Assembly (NCBI RefSeq): GCF_020991375.1
Contig: NZ_JAJLQZ010000012.1
Span: 107,815-171,814 of the forward strand
Direction of reading: 5' to 3'
Length of the DNA: 64,000 nucleotides
From: Glycomyces amatae
GTDB taxonomy: Bacteria > Actinomycetota > Actinomycetes > Mycobacteriales > Micromonosporaceae
In this document: positions 19,122 through 26,450 of the stretch, in pieces
Layout of the letters: each line of letters starts with the position of its first letter
Numbering within the stretch: position 1 is the first letter of the stretch
Made by a program: the position numbers and the translations under genes
Notes under the pieces: generated by a model
The model's database searches: none
Seen by the model: the letters and a program-made list of their open reading frames with translations, nothing else
Told to the model about the DNA's origin: nothing

Positions 19122-19454
19122 ATGGTCGACGAGGTGCGCGAGTGGACCGAGGCACTCGAACAGGACGACTTCGAGCGCATTTTCGACGCCATCGACCTGC
19201 TCCGCGAGCACGGGCCGGGACTGGGTCGGCCGATGGTCGACACCATCAAAGGCTCAATGCTCAAAAACCTCGAGGAGCTCCGACAAGGCACCGTTCGCAT
19301 ACCGTTCGCCTTCGATCCATGGAGATCCTGCATCCTGCTCGTCGCAGGCGACAAAGCGAACAGATGGAAGGTCTGGTACGAGGACGCCATCCCGCTGGCG
19401 GAGGACCGGTACCGGCGATATGTCAAGGACCGCGAAGCAGGGGAGACGCGATGA
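19122..19454 (+). CDS. HigB-like toxin (phage Gp49-like family)
   Basis: 110-residue RelE/HigB-superfamily mRNA interferase-like protein. Features include [29 protein letters not shown] followed by the basic [11 protein letters not shown] tail, typical of Gp49-like toxins. It is followed with a 4-bp overlap (ATGA) by an XRE antitoxin gene, the toxin-first order of higBA modules. The upstream sequence 19062-19080 has repeated TAGG/CTAG half sites that could be the autoregulatory operator. Confidence 0.85.
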   Translation: MVDEVREWTEALEQDDFERIFDAIDLLREHGPGLGRPMVDTIKGSMLKNLEELRQGTVRIPFAFDPWRSCILLVAGDKANRWKVWYEDAIPLAEDRYRRYVKDREAGETR

Positions 19455-19771
19455 AAGGTTACGTCGACTGGAAGGACGTCCGTGACGAACTCGTGGACCG
19501 CGCGGGCGGCGAGGAAGCGGTTGCGAAGCGTTCCAAGGAGTCGCTTCAGGAGAACCGCGGCGCCCGGCTCGCTGAGATCAGGCGCTCCCGGGACCTCACG
19601 CAGAAAGAAGTGGCCGAACGCATGGGAATCACCAAAGGCCGCGTGTCCCAGATCGAACAGGGGGACAACTCCGGCACTGAAGTGCTCGCTCGATACGCGC
19701 GGGCGTTGGGCGGTGCCTTGATCACTTCGATCGCTTTCCCGGACGGCCAGGTCATCGACATCGGCGCTTAG
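19451..19771 (+). CDS. HigA-like XRE antitoxin
   Basis: 106 residues. A helix-turn-helix at about 38-85 (RLAEIRRSRDLTQKEVAERMGITKGRVSQIE) follows an N-terminal acidic/basic helix that probably neutralises the toxin. Translationally coupled to the toxin. It would repress the pair's promoter together with the toxin. The stop overlaps the stop of the convergent gene at 19768 by two bases. Confidence 0.87.
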   Translation: MKGYVDWKDVRDELVDRAGGEEAVAKRSKESLQENRGARLAEIRRSRDLTQKEVAERMGITKGRVSQIEQGDNSGTEVLARYARALGGALITSIAFPDGQVIDIGA

Positions 19772-20070
19772 AACAGCACCGCGCGCGCCCGGCCGATCGC
19801 GGCCAGGGCGCGTTCGCGCTGCCCGGGGGTGAGCACCGACTCGAATTCGAGGAGGTCCAGGCCGATGACCTGGAGCTGGTCGGGCAGGTGGGTGTCGTTC
19901 GGGAGCCGGGGGACCTCGCGTCTCGGCCGGCCTTCGGCTTCGGCGCCCACGTCGGCGAGGTCCTGGACGAGCGCGTGCATCGCACCGGCCCGGGAAGCCC
20001 AGCGAGCGGGCGACCAGTGGCGCGTGCCTTCGACGACGCGCCCGATCGCCCGCTCGAGTTCGGTGCTCAA
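19768..20070 (-). CDS. Hypothetical protein downstream of the Bax inhibitor gene
   Basis: 100 residues, mostly helical, rich in Arg, Ala and Leu (MSTELERAIGRVVEG, then RWASRAGAMHALVQDLADVG). No signal peptide or membrane segment is visible. It begins 4 bp after the stop of the Bax-inhibitor-1 gene and is probably in its operon. I do not recognise the family; it looks like an actinobacterial conserved hypothetical. Confidence 0.65.
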   Translation of the reverse strand: MSTELERAIGRVVEGTRHWSPARWASRAGAMHALVQDLADVGAEAEGRPRREVPRLPNDTHLPDQLQVIGLDLLEFESVLTPGQRERALAAIGRARAVLF

Positions 20071-20074
20071 CCGG

Positions 20075-20917
20075 CTAGTTGCTCTGGAAGTAGGACAGCA
20101 GGCGCAGCAGGTTCCAGTACAGGAAGATCAGGCCCGCGGTGAGGCCGAAGGCGCCGGCCCACGCGTACTTCTTCGGGGCGCCGTTCTGCGCGGAGTACTC
20201 GATCATGTCGAAGTCGAGGATGAACGAGAACGCGGCCCAGAGGGTGAGCACGATCGCGATGATCCACTGGAGCGCGTTGGCGTTGCCGTCGCTCGCGAAC
20301 AGGCCGAGGTCGAGGCCGAAGAGGCCCGCGACCAGGTTGACGGCCATGAGGGCGAAGATGCCGAAGCCGGCGCCGACCATGACCTTGGTGAACATCGGCG
20401 AGTTGCGCAGGATGCGGAACTTGTAGAGCGCGAGCATGCCGCCGAAGACGAGGATGGTCGCGAGGAGGGCGTTCACGACGATGCCGGGCCACATGGCGTC
20501 GAAGTACGCGGAGACGCCGCCGAGGAGGAGGCCCTGCCCGATGGCGTAGACGAACGCCACGATCGGGTTGGTGACCGGCTTGAACATCGAGAAGATGATG
20601 ACGCCGAGGCCGATGAGCATGCCGACGGTGCCGAGCGCCATGGCGGTGCCGAAGGCGCCTTCGTCGACGACGACGGGGTTGCCGAGCATGTCGGTGCCGA
20701 TGGCGTCGTTGACCATCGAGAACGTGAAGATCGCCGCGACGAAGGTCGCGGCGACGAGCGCGACGGTGCGCACGATGACGTCGTCGATCCGCATGGTCTG
20801 GGCCTGCGGGGCTTGCGTCATCTGTCCGTAAGGCCCGTACGCGGCACCCATGTGCTGCTCGTTGTACTGGGTCTTCACCATATTTCGAAGGGATGAGTTC
20901 CTGCTCTGCATTGCCAT
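20075..20917 (-). CDS. Bax inhibitor-1/YccA family membrane protein
   Basis: 280 residues with seven predicted membrane helices after a 45-residue Gln/Met/Tyr-rich cytoplasmic N-terminus. The family hallmarks are GQGLLLGG in the middle and a C-terminal helix set ending DFDMIEYSAQNGAPKKYAWAGAFGL. This is the bacterial BaxI_1/YetJ-like group, members of which are pH-sensitive calcium leak channels. Either of two in-frame ATGs (20917, 20911) may be used; GGAGGA lies upstream. Confidence 0.9.
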   Translation of the reverse strand: MAMQSRNSSLRNMVKTQYNEQHMGAAYGPYGQMTQAPQAQTMRIDDVIVRTVALVAATFVAAIFTFSMVNDAIGTDMLGNPVVVDEGAFGTAMALGTVGMLIGLGVIIFSMFKPVTNPIVAFVYAIGQGLLLGGVSAYFDAMWPGIVVNALLATILVFGGMLALYKFRILRNSPMFTKVMVGAGFGIFALMAVNLVAGLFGLDLGLFASDGNANALQWIIAIVLTLWAAFSFILDFDMIEYSAQNGAPKKYAWAGAFGLTAGLIFLYWNLLRLLSYFQSN

Positions 20918-20983
20918 GACCTGCGGTCCTCCGTTGAATGTTCAAGGGTGGTAACAGCGTATCCGGTCCGCGCCTGAAACACG

Positions 20984-21019
20984 ACAGGCGACGGGGCCCC
21001 GGAGGGCCCCGTCGCCTGT
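20984..21019 (-). terminator. Terminator of the 5'-nucleotidase gene
   Basis: Perfect 16-bp stem (20984-20999 with 21004-21019) and 4-nt loop, 16 bp after the nucleotidase stop and upstream of the Bax-inhibitor gene. Confidence 0.85.
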
Positions 21020-21035
21020 GAATACGCTCAGGAAA

Positions 21036-22763
21036 CTAGGAGACGACGGTGATGCGGCCCAGCTCGGGGGCCTCCAGCGGGGCGTCGGCCGTCCCGAACT
21101 CGGCGATGTAGTCCTCGAACGCGTCGACGTCGAGCTCGCCGTAGAGGAGGTTCCGGCCCTCGGCGAACGCGGCGAAGGAGTCGCCGCCGTCGGCGAGGAA
21201 CGAGTTCACCGTGACCCGGTACACCTGGTCGGCGACGATCGGCTCGCCGTTCAGCTCCAGCGAGTCGGCGACGATCTGGTCGGTGCCCTCCCGCGTCTCG
21301 TCCCAGGTGTAGGTGAAGCCCTCGGAGACCTGGAGCACGAGTGTCGTCTCGCGGTCCTCGCTCGGCAGCTGCTGCTGGAGCGCGGCGAGGATCTGCGCGC
21401 CGGTCAGGTCCAGGGTGACGACGTAGTTCGCGAACGGCTGCACGGTGAAGACCTCCCCGTAGGTGGCCTCGCCGGGGGTGCCCTGGTCGTAGAGCAGGTC
21501 GGCTCTGACGCCGCCGGGGTTCATGAACGCGATCTCGGCGCCGCCCTCGTCGGCGCCCGCGGTGTTCCACAGCTGGGCGTCGGCGATGAGCGAGCCGAGC
21601 GGGAACTCCTCGGCGCGGGTCGCGCCGCGGGTGATGTCCTCGGCGATGTGCCCGACGACGCGGCTCCCGGCCTCCTCGGCGAGGGGGCCGTACTCCTCGA
21701 GGATGTCGGTCTGGTCCCCGTCGGCCTCGACGTCGCGGGTGACGACGGTGTTGGAGCCGGTCACGGTGGAGCGGACGATGTCCTTGGTGCGCTTGTCGTA
21801 GGTCGCGTCGATCTGGGTGAAGACCTTCCCGTAGGAGGAGGCCGAGGTGACCATGCGCGGGTTGCCGGCGGGGTCGGGCACCGAGCACACGTACTCGTTG
21901 TGGGTGTGGCCGGTGATGACGACGTCGACGAGGGGGCTCATGGTCTCGGCGATGTCGACGATGGGGCCGGACATGCCGGTGCCGGTGCCGTCGAGGGACT
22001 CGCAGTCGTGGCCGGTGTCCTCGGCGACGGGCACGCCGCCCTCGTGGAGGAGGACCACGATCGCGTTGACGCCCTTGCGCTCGAGCTCCCGGGCGTACTG
22101 GTCGGCGGTCTCGACCTCGTCGAGGAACTCCAGGCCCTCGATGCCGGACTGGGAGACGATGTCGCCGGTGCCCTCGAGGGTCATGCCGATGAAGCCGACC
22201 TTGACGCCGCCCTTGAAGCGCTTGATCCAGTACGGGTCCAGGACGGGTTCGCCGGTGGCCTCGTCGACGACGTTCGCGCCGAGGTAGGGGAAGTCGGCGC
22301 CCTCGAAGTCCTCGTCCCCCTCGATGATGCGGTTCAGCTCGTCGAAGCCGGCGTCGAACTCGTGGTTGCCGACGGAGGAGACCTCGACGCCCATCTCGTT
22401 GAGCGACTCGATGGTGGGCTCGTCGTCGAAGACGGCCGAGAGGAAGGGGCTGGCGCCGATGAGGTCGCCGGCGGCGACGGTGGTCGAGTAGCGCTCGCCT
22501 TCGCGGGCCTGTTCGAGATGGGTCGCGAGGTACTCGGCGCCGCCCACGGGGCCGTCGACGCCCGGGTAGGTGAGGCTCGAGGCGGCCTCGATGTTGCCGT
22601 GGAAGTCGTTGATGGCCAGCAGTTGCAGGTCGACCTGGCGGCCGTGGCCGTGGCCGGGGCGGCCGTCGGCGGACCAGGCGCCGACGGCCAGCGTGGCGGC
22701 CGCGAGGGCGGCCGCGCCGACGACGGCGGCGACCGCGCGGCGCTTGCGTCTGAAGGTGAACAT
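21036..22763 (-). CDS. Secreted 5'-nucleotidase/UshA-type metallophosphatase
   Basis: 575 residues. Arg-rich N-terminus plus hydrophobic segment (RRKRRAVAAVVGAAAL to about residue 30) for export. The calcineurin-like metallophosphatase domain has NDFHGN (52-57), the GD(L)IGASP block, GNHEFD and GHTHNE. The C-terminal 5'-nucleotidase substrate domain has NPGGVRADL and NSFLADGGDSF. It probably scavenges phosphate and nucleosides from extracellular nucleotides. No cell-wall anchor is visible, so it is likely released. A strong terminator follows. Confidence 0.92.
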   Translation of the reverse strand: MFTFRRKRRAVAAVVGAAALAAATLAVGAWSADGRPGHGHGRQVDLQLLAINDFHGNIEAASSLTYPGVDGPVGGAEYLATHLEQAREGERYSTTVAAGDLIGASPFLSAVFDDEPTIESLNEMGVEVSSVGNHEFDAGFDELNRIIEGDEDFEGADFPYLGANVVDEATGEPVLDPYWIKRFKGGVKVGFIGMTLEGTGDIVSQSGIEGLEFLDEVETADQYARELERKGVNAIVVLLHEGGVPVAEDTGHDCESLDGTGTGMSGPIVDIAETMSPLVDVVITGHTHNEYVCSVPDPAGNPRMVTSASSYGKVFTQIDATYDKRTKDIVRSTVTGSNTVVTRDVEADGDQTDILEEYGPLAEEAGSRVVGHIAEDITRGATRAEEFPLGSLIADAQLWNTAGADEGGAEIAFMNPGGVRADLLYDQGTPGEATYGEVFTVQPFANYVVTLDLTGAQILAALQQQLPSEDRETTLVLQVSEGFTYTWDETREGTDQIVADSLELNGEPIVADQVYRVTVNSFLADGGDSFAAFAEGRNLLYGELDVDAFEDYIAEFGTADAPLEAPELGRITVVS

Positions 22764-23167
22764 GGCTCTCCGTTGGGCGTCGATGGGTTGGGCGCGCGCC
22801 GACCGGAGGCGGCCGCGCGGCGCGGCCTGAGCCGATCATGGGACGATTGCGCCCGAGTCAACGCAGCATAACGCCTTCACCGCGTACGGGGAACCGTCCG
22901 GGACCTCCGCCCGATGTAGCACAGCGCTACCGTGAGCACACCCTCACTCCCGGGATATGGGACGAGTGAATACGCACGTGATCCATTGCGTTGCAACAGC
23001 TTGTTACCGCTGCGTAACAACCCAATGTCCACAATGCCGTCCCTTGCCCCATGCGATAACGGTTGCTACAGTCACTGCGAGAACAACTCGCATATACAGC
23101 TTGTCACTGGTGGGGACTGCTGCGGAGCGGTCATAGGCAAGCACCCACGCCCACAGGGGGTTACCCG
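22764..23167. promoter_or_regulatory. Intergenic region with operator-like palindrome 23001-23020
   Basis: 404 bp between divergent nucleotidase and acyl-CoA dehydrogenase genes. It has lower GC than its surroundings. At 23001-23020, TTGTTAC-6 nt-GTAACAA is a perfect 7-bp inverted repeat of TetR-operator shape, preceded by GTTGCAAC. A second imperfect repeat GTAGC...GCTAC lies near 22916. I see no gene here. The palindrome is about 150 bp before the dehydrogenase start and is a candidate acyl-CoA-responsive repressor site. Confidence 0.45.
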
Positions 23168-24361
23168 TTGACCGGTTACTTCACGACTGAACAGCACGAC
23201 GCCCTCAGATCCGAGGTCAGGGCCTTCGCCGAACGCGAGATCGCCCCGCGCGTCCCCGAGATGGAAACCCGGAAGACCGTCCATCACGAACTGTCCCGCC
23301 TCATCGCCGCCCAGGGGTGGCTCGGCGTCACCATCCCCGCCGAGCACGGCGGCATGGGCATGGGGCACTTGGCGAAGACCATCGTCATCGAAGAGCTCTC
23401 GCGGGTCTCCGGGGCCATGGGCGCCATGGTCCAGGCCTCGCAGCTCGGCGTCGCCAAGATCCTCCACTTCGGATCCGACGAGCAGAGGAAGACCTGGCTC
23501 CCCAAGGTCGCCGACGGCACGTGCCTGCCCACCATCGCCGTGACCGAGTCCGCCTCCGGCGGACACGTGCTCGGCATGCGCGCCAGGGCCGTCCGCGACG
23601 GCGACGACTACATCCTCAACGGCCACAAGGTCTTCGTCGGCAACAGCCATGTCGGCGACGTCCACGGGGTCGTCGTCCGGACCGGCCTGGGCCCCAAGGG
23701 CCTGACCGCGTTCCTCGTCGAGTCGGACCGGCCCGGGTTCGCACTCGCCCCCCAGCAGTCCACGATGGGCCTCCACGGCTTCAGCTTCGGCGAGCTCCTC
23801 TTCGAGAACTGCCGCATCCCCGCGTCCAACCGGCTCGGGAACGAGGGCGACGGCCTCGCCGTCGCCTACTCGTCCTCGATCCTCTACGGGCGCAGCAACC
23901 TCACCGCGGTGTCCCTCGGCATCCACCAGGCCATCCTGGACGCCACGGTCGCGTACGCCTCCGAAAGGGAGCTGTACGGCAAGCCGATCGCGGAGCTCGA
24001 CAACATCAAGCAGAAGATCGGCCAGATCACCTCGCGGCTCATGACCGCCAGGATCACCGCCTACCACGCGGTGCACCTGCTCGACCAGGGCCAGCCCTGC
24101 GACATCGAGCTGATGAACGCCAAACTCGTGAACGTCGAGTCCGCCATGGACTCCGCGAGGGAGGCCATGGAGATCCACGCGGCCGCCGGACTCTCCACCG
24201 ACCGGCCGATCGAGCGGTTCCTGCGCGACGCCTACCACATCTTCGCGCCCGCGGGCACCTCCGACATCCAGCGCCTGCGGCTCGCCGAGGCGGCGATGGG
24301 GCGGAGCAAGGGCCAGTGGTCCGCCCGCATCGTCAACGGCGAACCGGTCGGCGTGCACTGA
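23168..24361 (+). CDS. Acyl-CoA dehydrogenase family protein
   Basis: 397-residue FAD-dependent acyl-CoA dehydrogenase. N-terminal helical domain (LRSEVRAFAEREIAP), middle beta domain (CLPTIAVTES, then GLHGFSFGELLFENCRIPASNRLG), and C-terminal helical domain ending DAYHIFAPAGTSDIQRLRLAEAAMG. The position of the usual catalytic Glu in the IYEGT motif reads FAPAGT, so the base must come from elsewhere, as in isovaleryl- or long-chain-type enzymes, or the protein acts on an unusual substrate. The start is TTG with AGGGGG ribosome binding site 7 nt upstream; no ATG fits the family's N-terminus. Single-gene unit with its own terminator. Confidence 0.87.
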   Translation: MTGYFTTEQHDALRSEVRAFAEREIAPRVPEMETRKTVHHELSRLIAAQGWLGVTIPAEHGGMGMGHLAKTIVIEELSRVSGAMGAMVQASQLGVAKILHFGSDEQRKTWLPKVADGTCLPTIAVTESASGGHVLGMRARAVRDGDDYILNGHKVFVGNSHVGDVHGVVVRTGLGPKGLTAFLVESDRPGFALAPQQSTMGLHGFSFGELLFENCRIPASNRLGNEGDGLAVAYSSSILYGRSNLTAVSLGIHQAILDATVAYASERELYGKPIAELDNIKQKIGQITSRLMTARITAYHAVHLLDQGQPCDIELMNAKLVNVESAMDSAREAMEIHAAAGLSTDRPIERFLRDAYHIFAPAGTSDIQRLRLAEAAMGRSKGQWSARIVNGEPVGVH

Positions 24362-24429
24362 ACTGAAGCGCGATATCCGGAGGATCGGCCGGAGCATCGC
24401 ACCCCATCTGAACACGGCCCGAGACGAAA

Positions 24430-24460
24430 TGAGGAGGCGGCTTTCGCGGCCTCCTCCTTT
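24430..24460 (+). terminator. Intrinsic terminator after the acyl-CoA dehydrogenase gene
   Basis: 8-bp stem GAGGAGGC/GCCTCCTC followed by CCTTTT. It also lies just beyond the stop of the convergent GAF gene and can serve both. Confidence 0.75.
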
Positions 24461-24463
24461 TCG

Positions 24464-25057
24464 CTACCCCTGCAGCGGGCCCTCGCCCCGCTCGGACGCG
24501 TTGCGCTCCCTGATCCGGTCCATCACCTTGGCCGCCATGCCCTTGATGATGTCCAGGCCCGGCCGGCCCCAGTCGTGCGTCTCCGTGTCGACCACGCACA
24601 CCGTGCCCAGCGTGTTCCCCTGGTCGTCGATCAGCGGCGCCCCCAGGTAGGAGCGGATGCCGATCTTGTCGACCACCGGATTGCCCGCGAAACGCGGGTA
24701 GTCGCACACGTCGCCCAGCACGAGCGCCTTGCCGCGCACCACGACGTGCGGGCAGTACCCGTGGTCGCGGTCCATCTCGCGGCCGACCTCGGGGGGCTCC
24801 TCGACCCCCGCCATCGCCTGGTTGGCCCCGCCGGGGGCCGGGGCCGCGAGGCCCGCGAAGTACTGGCGGTCCTCGTCGATGAAGTTGACCATCGCGTACG
24901 GCGCGCCCGTCAACTCGGTCAGCTCGCGCGCGAACTCGTCGAACTCGGGGTCGGGCAGGTCGCCGATCCCGAGCGCGCGCAGGCGTTTGACCCGTTCGGG
25001 GGCGCCCGGGTCGTCGGGCGTGATGGTGAGGCGGAACTCGTTCTCGGGAATGGACAT
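24464..25057 (-). CDS. GAF-domain protein of the conservon operon
   Basis: 197-residue cytoplasmic protein with a single GAF domain (about 45-185): APYAMVNFIDEDRQYFAGL, a Cys in DHGYCPHVV, and RSYLGAPLIDDQGNTLGTVCVVD. Last gene of a cvnA-B-C-D-GAF unit, 10 bp after the GTPase. Some conservons end in a cytochrome P450, others in accessory sensors; here a GAF ligand or redox sensor takes that place. Ligand unknown. Confidence 0.87.
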   Translation of the reverse strand: MSIPENEFRLTITPDDPGAPERVKRLRALGIGDLPDPEFDEFARELTELTGAPYAMVNFIDEDRQYFAGLAAPAPGGANQAMAGVEEPPEVGREMDRDHGYCPHVVVRGKALVLGDVCDYPRFAGNPVVDKIGIRSYLGAPLIDDQGNTLGTVCVVDTETHDWGRPGLDIIKGMAAKVMDRIRERNASERGEGPLQG

Positions 25058-25067
25058 GCTGGGCTCC

Positions 25068-25670
25068 TTAGCGGACGCTCGAAGCAGCGGCCGACATCAG
25101 GTGCTTGGTCAAGGTGACCAGCACCAACGTTGCGGAACGTGGATCGCGTGCGTCGCAGCAGACGATCGGGATATTCGGTTTGAGGTCCAGGGCGGACCGG
25201 ACTTCCTCCGGCTCGTAGTGGTAGCCCGACTCGAACTCGTTGACCGCGACGATGAACGACGTCCCGCGGCGCTCGAAGAAGTCCAGCGCCGGGAAGCAGT
25301 CCTCCAGGCGCCGCGTGTCGGCGAGCACGACCGCGCCGAACGCCCCGTCGGACAGCTCGTTCCACATGAACCAGAACCGGTCCTGCCCGGGGGTGCCGAA
25401 CAGGTACAGGATGTGCTGCGGGTCGAGCGTGATCCGGCCGAAGTCCAGGGCCACCGTGGTGGTCACCTTGTCCCCCACGCCGGTCAGGTCGTCGACGCCG
25501 ATCGAGGCGGTGGTGATCGTCTCCTCGGTGCTCAGCGGCTCGATCTCCGAGACCGCCCCGACGAAGGTCGTCTTGCCGACCCCGAAACCGCCCGCGACGA
25601 GCAGCTTGATGGCGGTGGGCAGGGCTGATTGTTGTGCGGGCGATCGGTCAGAGTCGCCGTTGTAGGCCAT
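25068..25670 (-). CDS. cvnD: Conservon GTPase CvnD
   Basis: 200-residue Ras-like small GTPase of the MglA/CvnD type. P-loop GGFGVGKT (27-34), switch region TTTVALDFG, LFGTPGQDRFWFMW for G3, and VAVNEFESG in place of NKxD. CvnD works with CvnA-C in a membrane-associated, G-protein-like signalling complex in Streptomyces. Its start lies 23 bp inside the end of cvnC, so the two are coupled. Confidence 0.93.
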   Translation of the reverse strand: MAYNGDSDRSPAQQSALPTAIKLLVAGGFGVGKTTFVGAVSEIEPLSTEETITTASIGVDDLTGVGDKVTTTVALDFGRITLDPQHILYLFGTPGQDRFWFMWNELSDGAFGAVVLADTRRLEDCFPALDFFERRGTSFIVAVNEFESGYHYEPEEVRSALDLKPNIPIVCCDARDPRSATLVLVTLTKHLMSAAASSVR

Positions 25671-26019
25671 TGAGGAGTGCCTCCAATACGGTTTTGTCGG
25701 TGGGGTCGACGGCGGGATCGGGTGCGTGGGCGATGACGGCTCCGCAGTCCACCAGGTCGGACAGCAGGACCTTGATGACCATTGCGGGGAGCCGGAGGTG
25801 CGCCGACACCTCCGCCACCGAGATCGGCTCGTGGCAGAGGATCAGCGCCTCGGCGTGCTCGGCCTCCAGCTGCGAGGGACGCAGCTGACCGGTCGACCGG
25901 ACCAGTGACAAGAGGTCCAACTTCGCGGTGGGGGCAGTGCGCCCATTGCTGACGGTGTACGGCCGGACCAGGGGCCCCGCGTCCTCGTCGAGCAGCGGCC
26001 GGTGCTCGAAGTCGGACAT
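25648..26019 (-). CDS. cvnC: Conservon DUF742 protein CvnC
   Basis: 123 residues of the DUF742 winged-helix-like family: LVRPYTVSNGRT, LSLVRSTGQLRPSQLEAEHAEAL, and EVSAHLRLPAMVIKVLLSDLVDCGAV. Adaptor between CvnB and the GTPase in conservons. ATG overlaps the cvnB stop by one base. Confidence 0.93.
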   Translation of the reverse strand: MSDFEHRPLLDEDAGPLVRPYTVSNGRTAPTAKLDLLSLVRSTGQLRPSQLEAEHAEALILCHEPISVAEVSAHLRLPAMVIKVLLSDLVDCGAVIAHAPDPAVDPTDKTVLEALLNGLQRRL

Positions 26020-26450
26020 CAGCCCACCATTTCTCCACTCGTCGTGGCGGGCCTGCGAACGGGCGTCTCCAGGTACGGACGCACGCTCTTGACCAGAATG
26101 GACATCTCGTAGCCGAGCACGCCCGCGTCCGCCTCACGACCGGCGGTCACGGCCAGGACCGCGCCCTGGCCCGCCGTCGAGACGAACAGCAGCGTGTCGT
26201 CCAGCTCCGCCACGACCTGGCGGACCGAGCCGGTCGAGCCGAACTGGGCGCCCGCCGACCGCGCCAGCGAGAACATGCCCGACGCGATCGCGGAGAGCTG
26301 GTCGGCCTGGTCGACCCCCAGCCCGTGGAAGGCCTTCTTCATGCCGTCCGAGGACAGCAGGAGGGCGCTGCGGGTGTGCGGGACCTTCCGCACGAGCCCC
26401 GCCAGCAGCCAGCTGAGATCCGTTTGCGCGCCTGCCTCGTCGCCTGCCAT
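26019..26450 (-). CDS. cvnB: Conservon roadblock/LC7 protein CvnB
   Basis: 143-residue roadblock/LC7 domain protein (DLSWLLAGLVRKVPHTRSALLLSSDGMKKA, then ASGMFSLARSAG). MglB-like partner expected to regulate the nucleotide state of CvnD. Overlaps cvnA by one base. Confidence 0.93.
   Translation of the reverse strand: MAGDEAGAQTDLSWLLAGLVRKVPHTRSALLLSSDGMKKAFHGLGVDQADQLSAIASGMFSLARSAGAQFGSTGSVRQVVAELDDTLLFVSTAGQGAVLAVTAGREADAGVLGYEMSILVKSVRPYLETPVRRPATTSGEMVG

Noticed and set aside
15342..19211. Very long minus-strand open frame extending upstream of guaA across the FUSC gene
   Set aside because: Only the part from 16886 down matches GMP synthase; the rest is the GC-driven antisense shadow of the FUSC gene.
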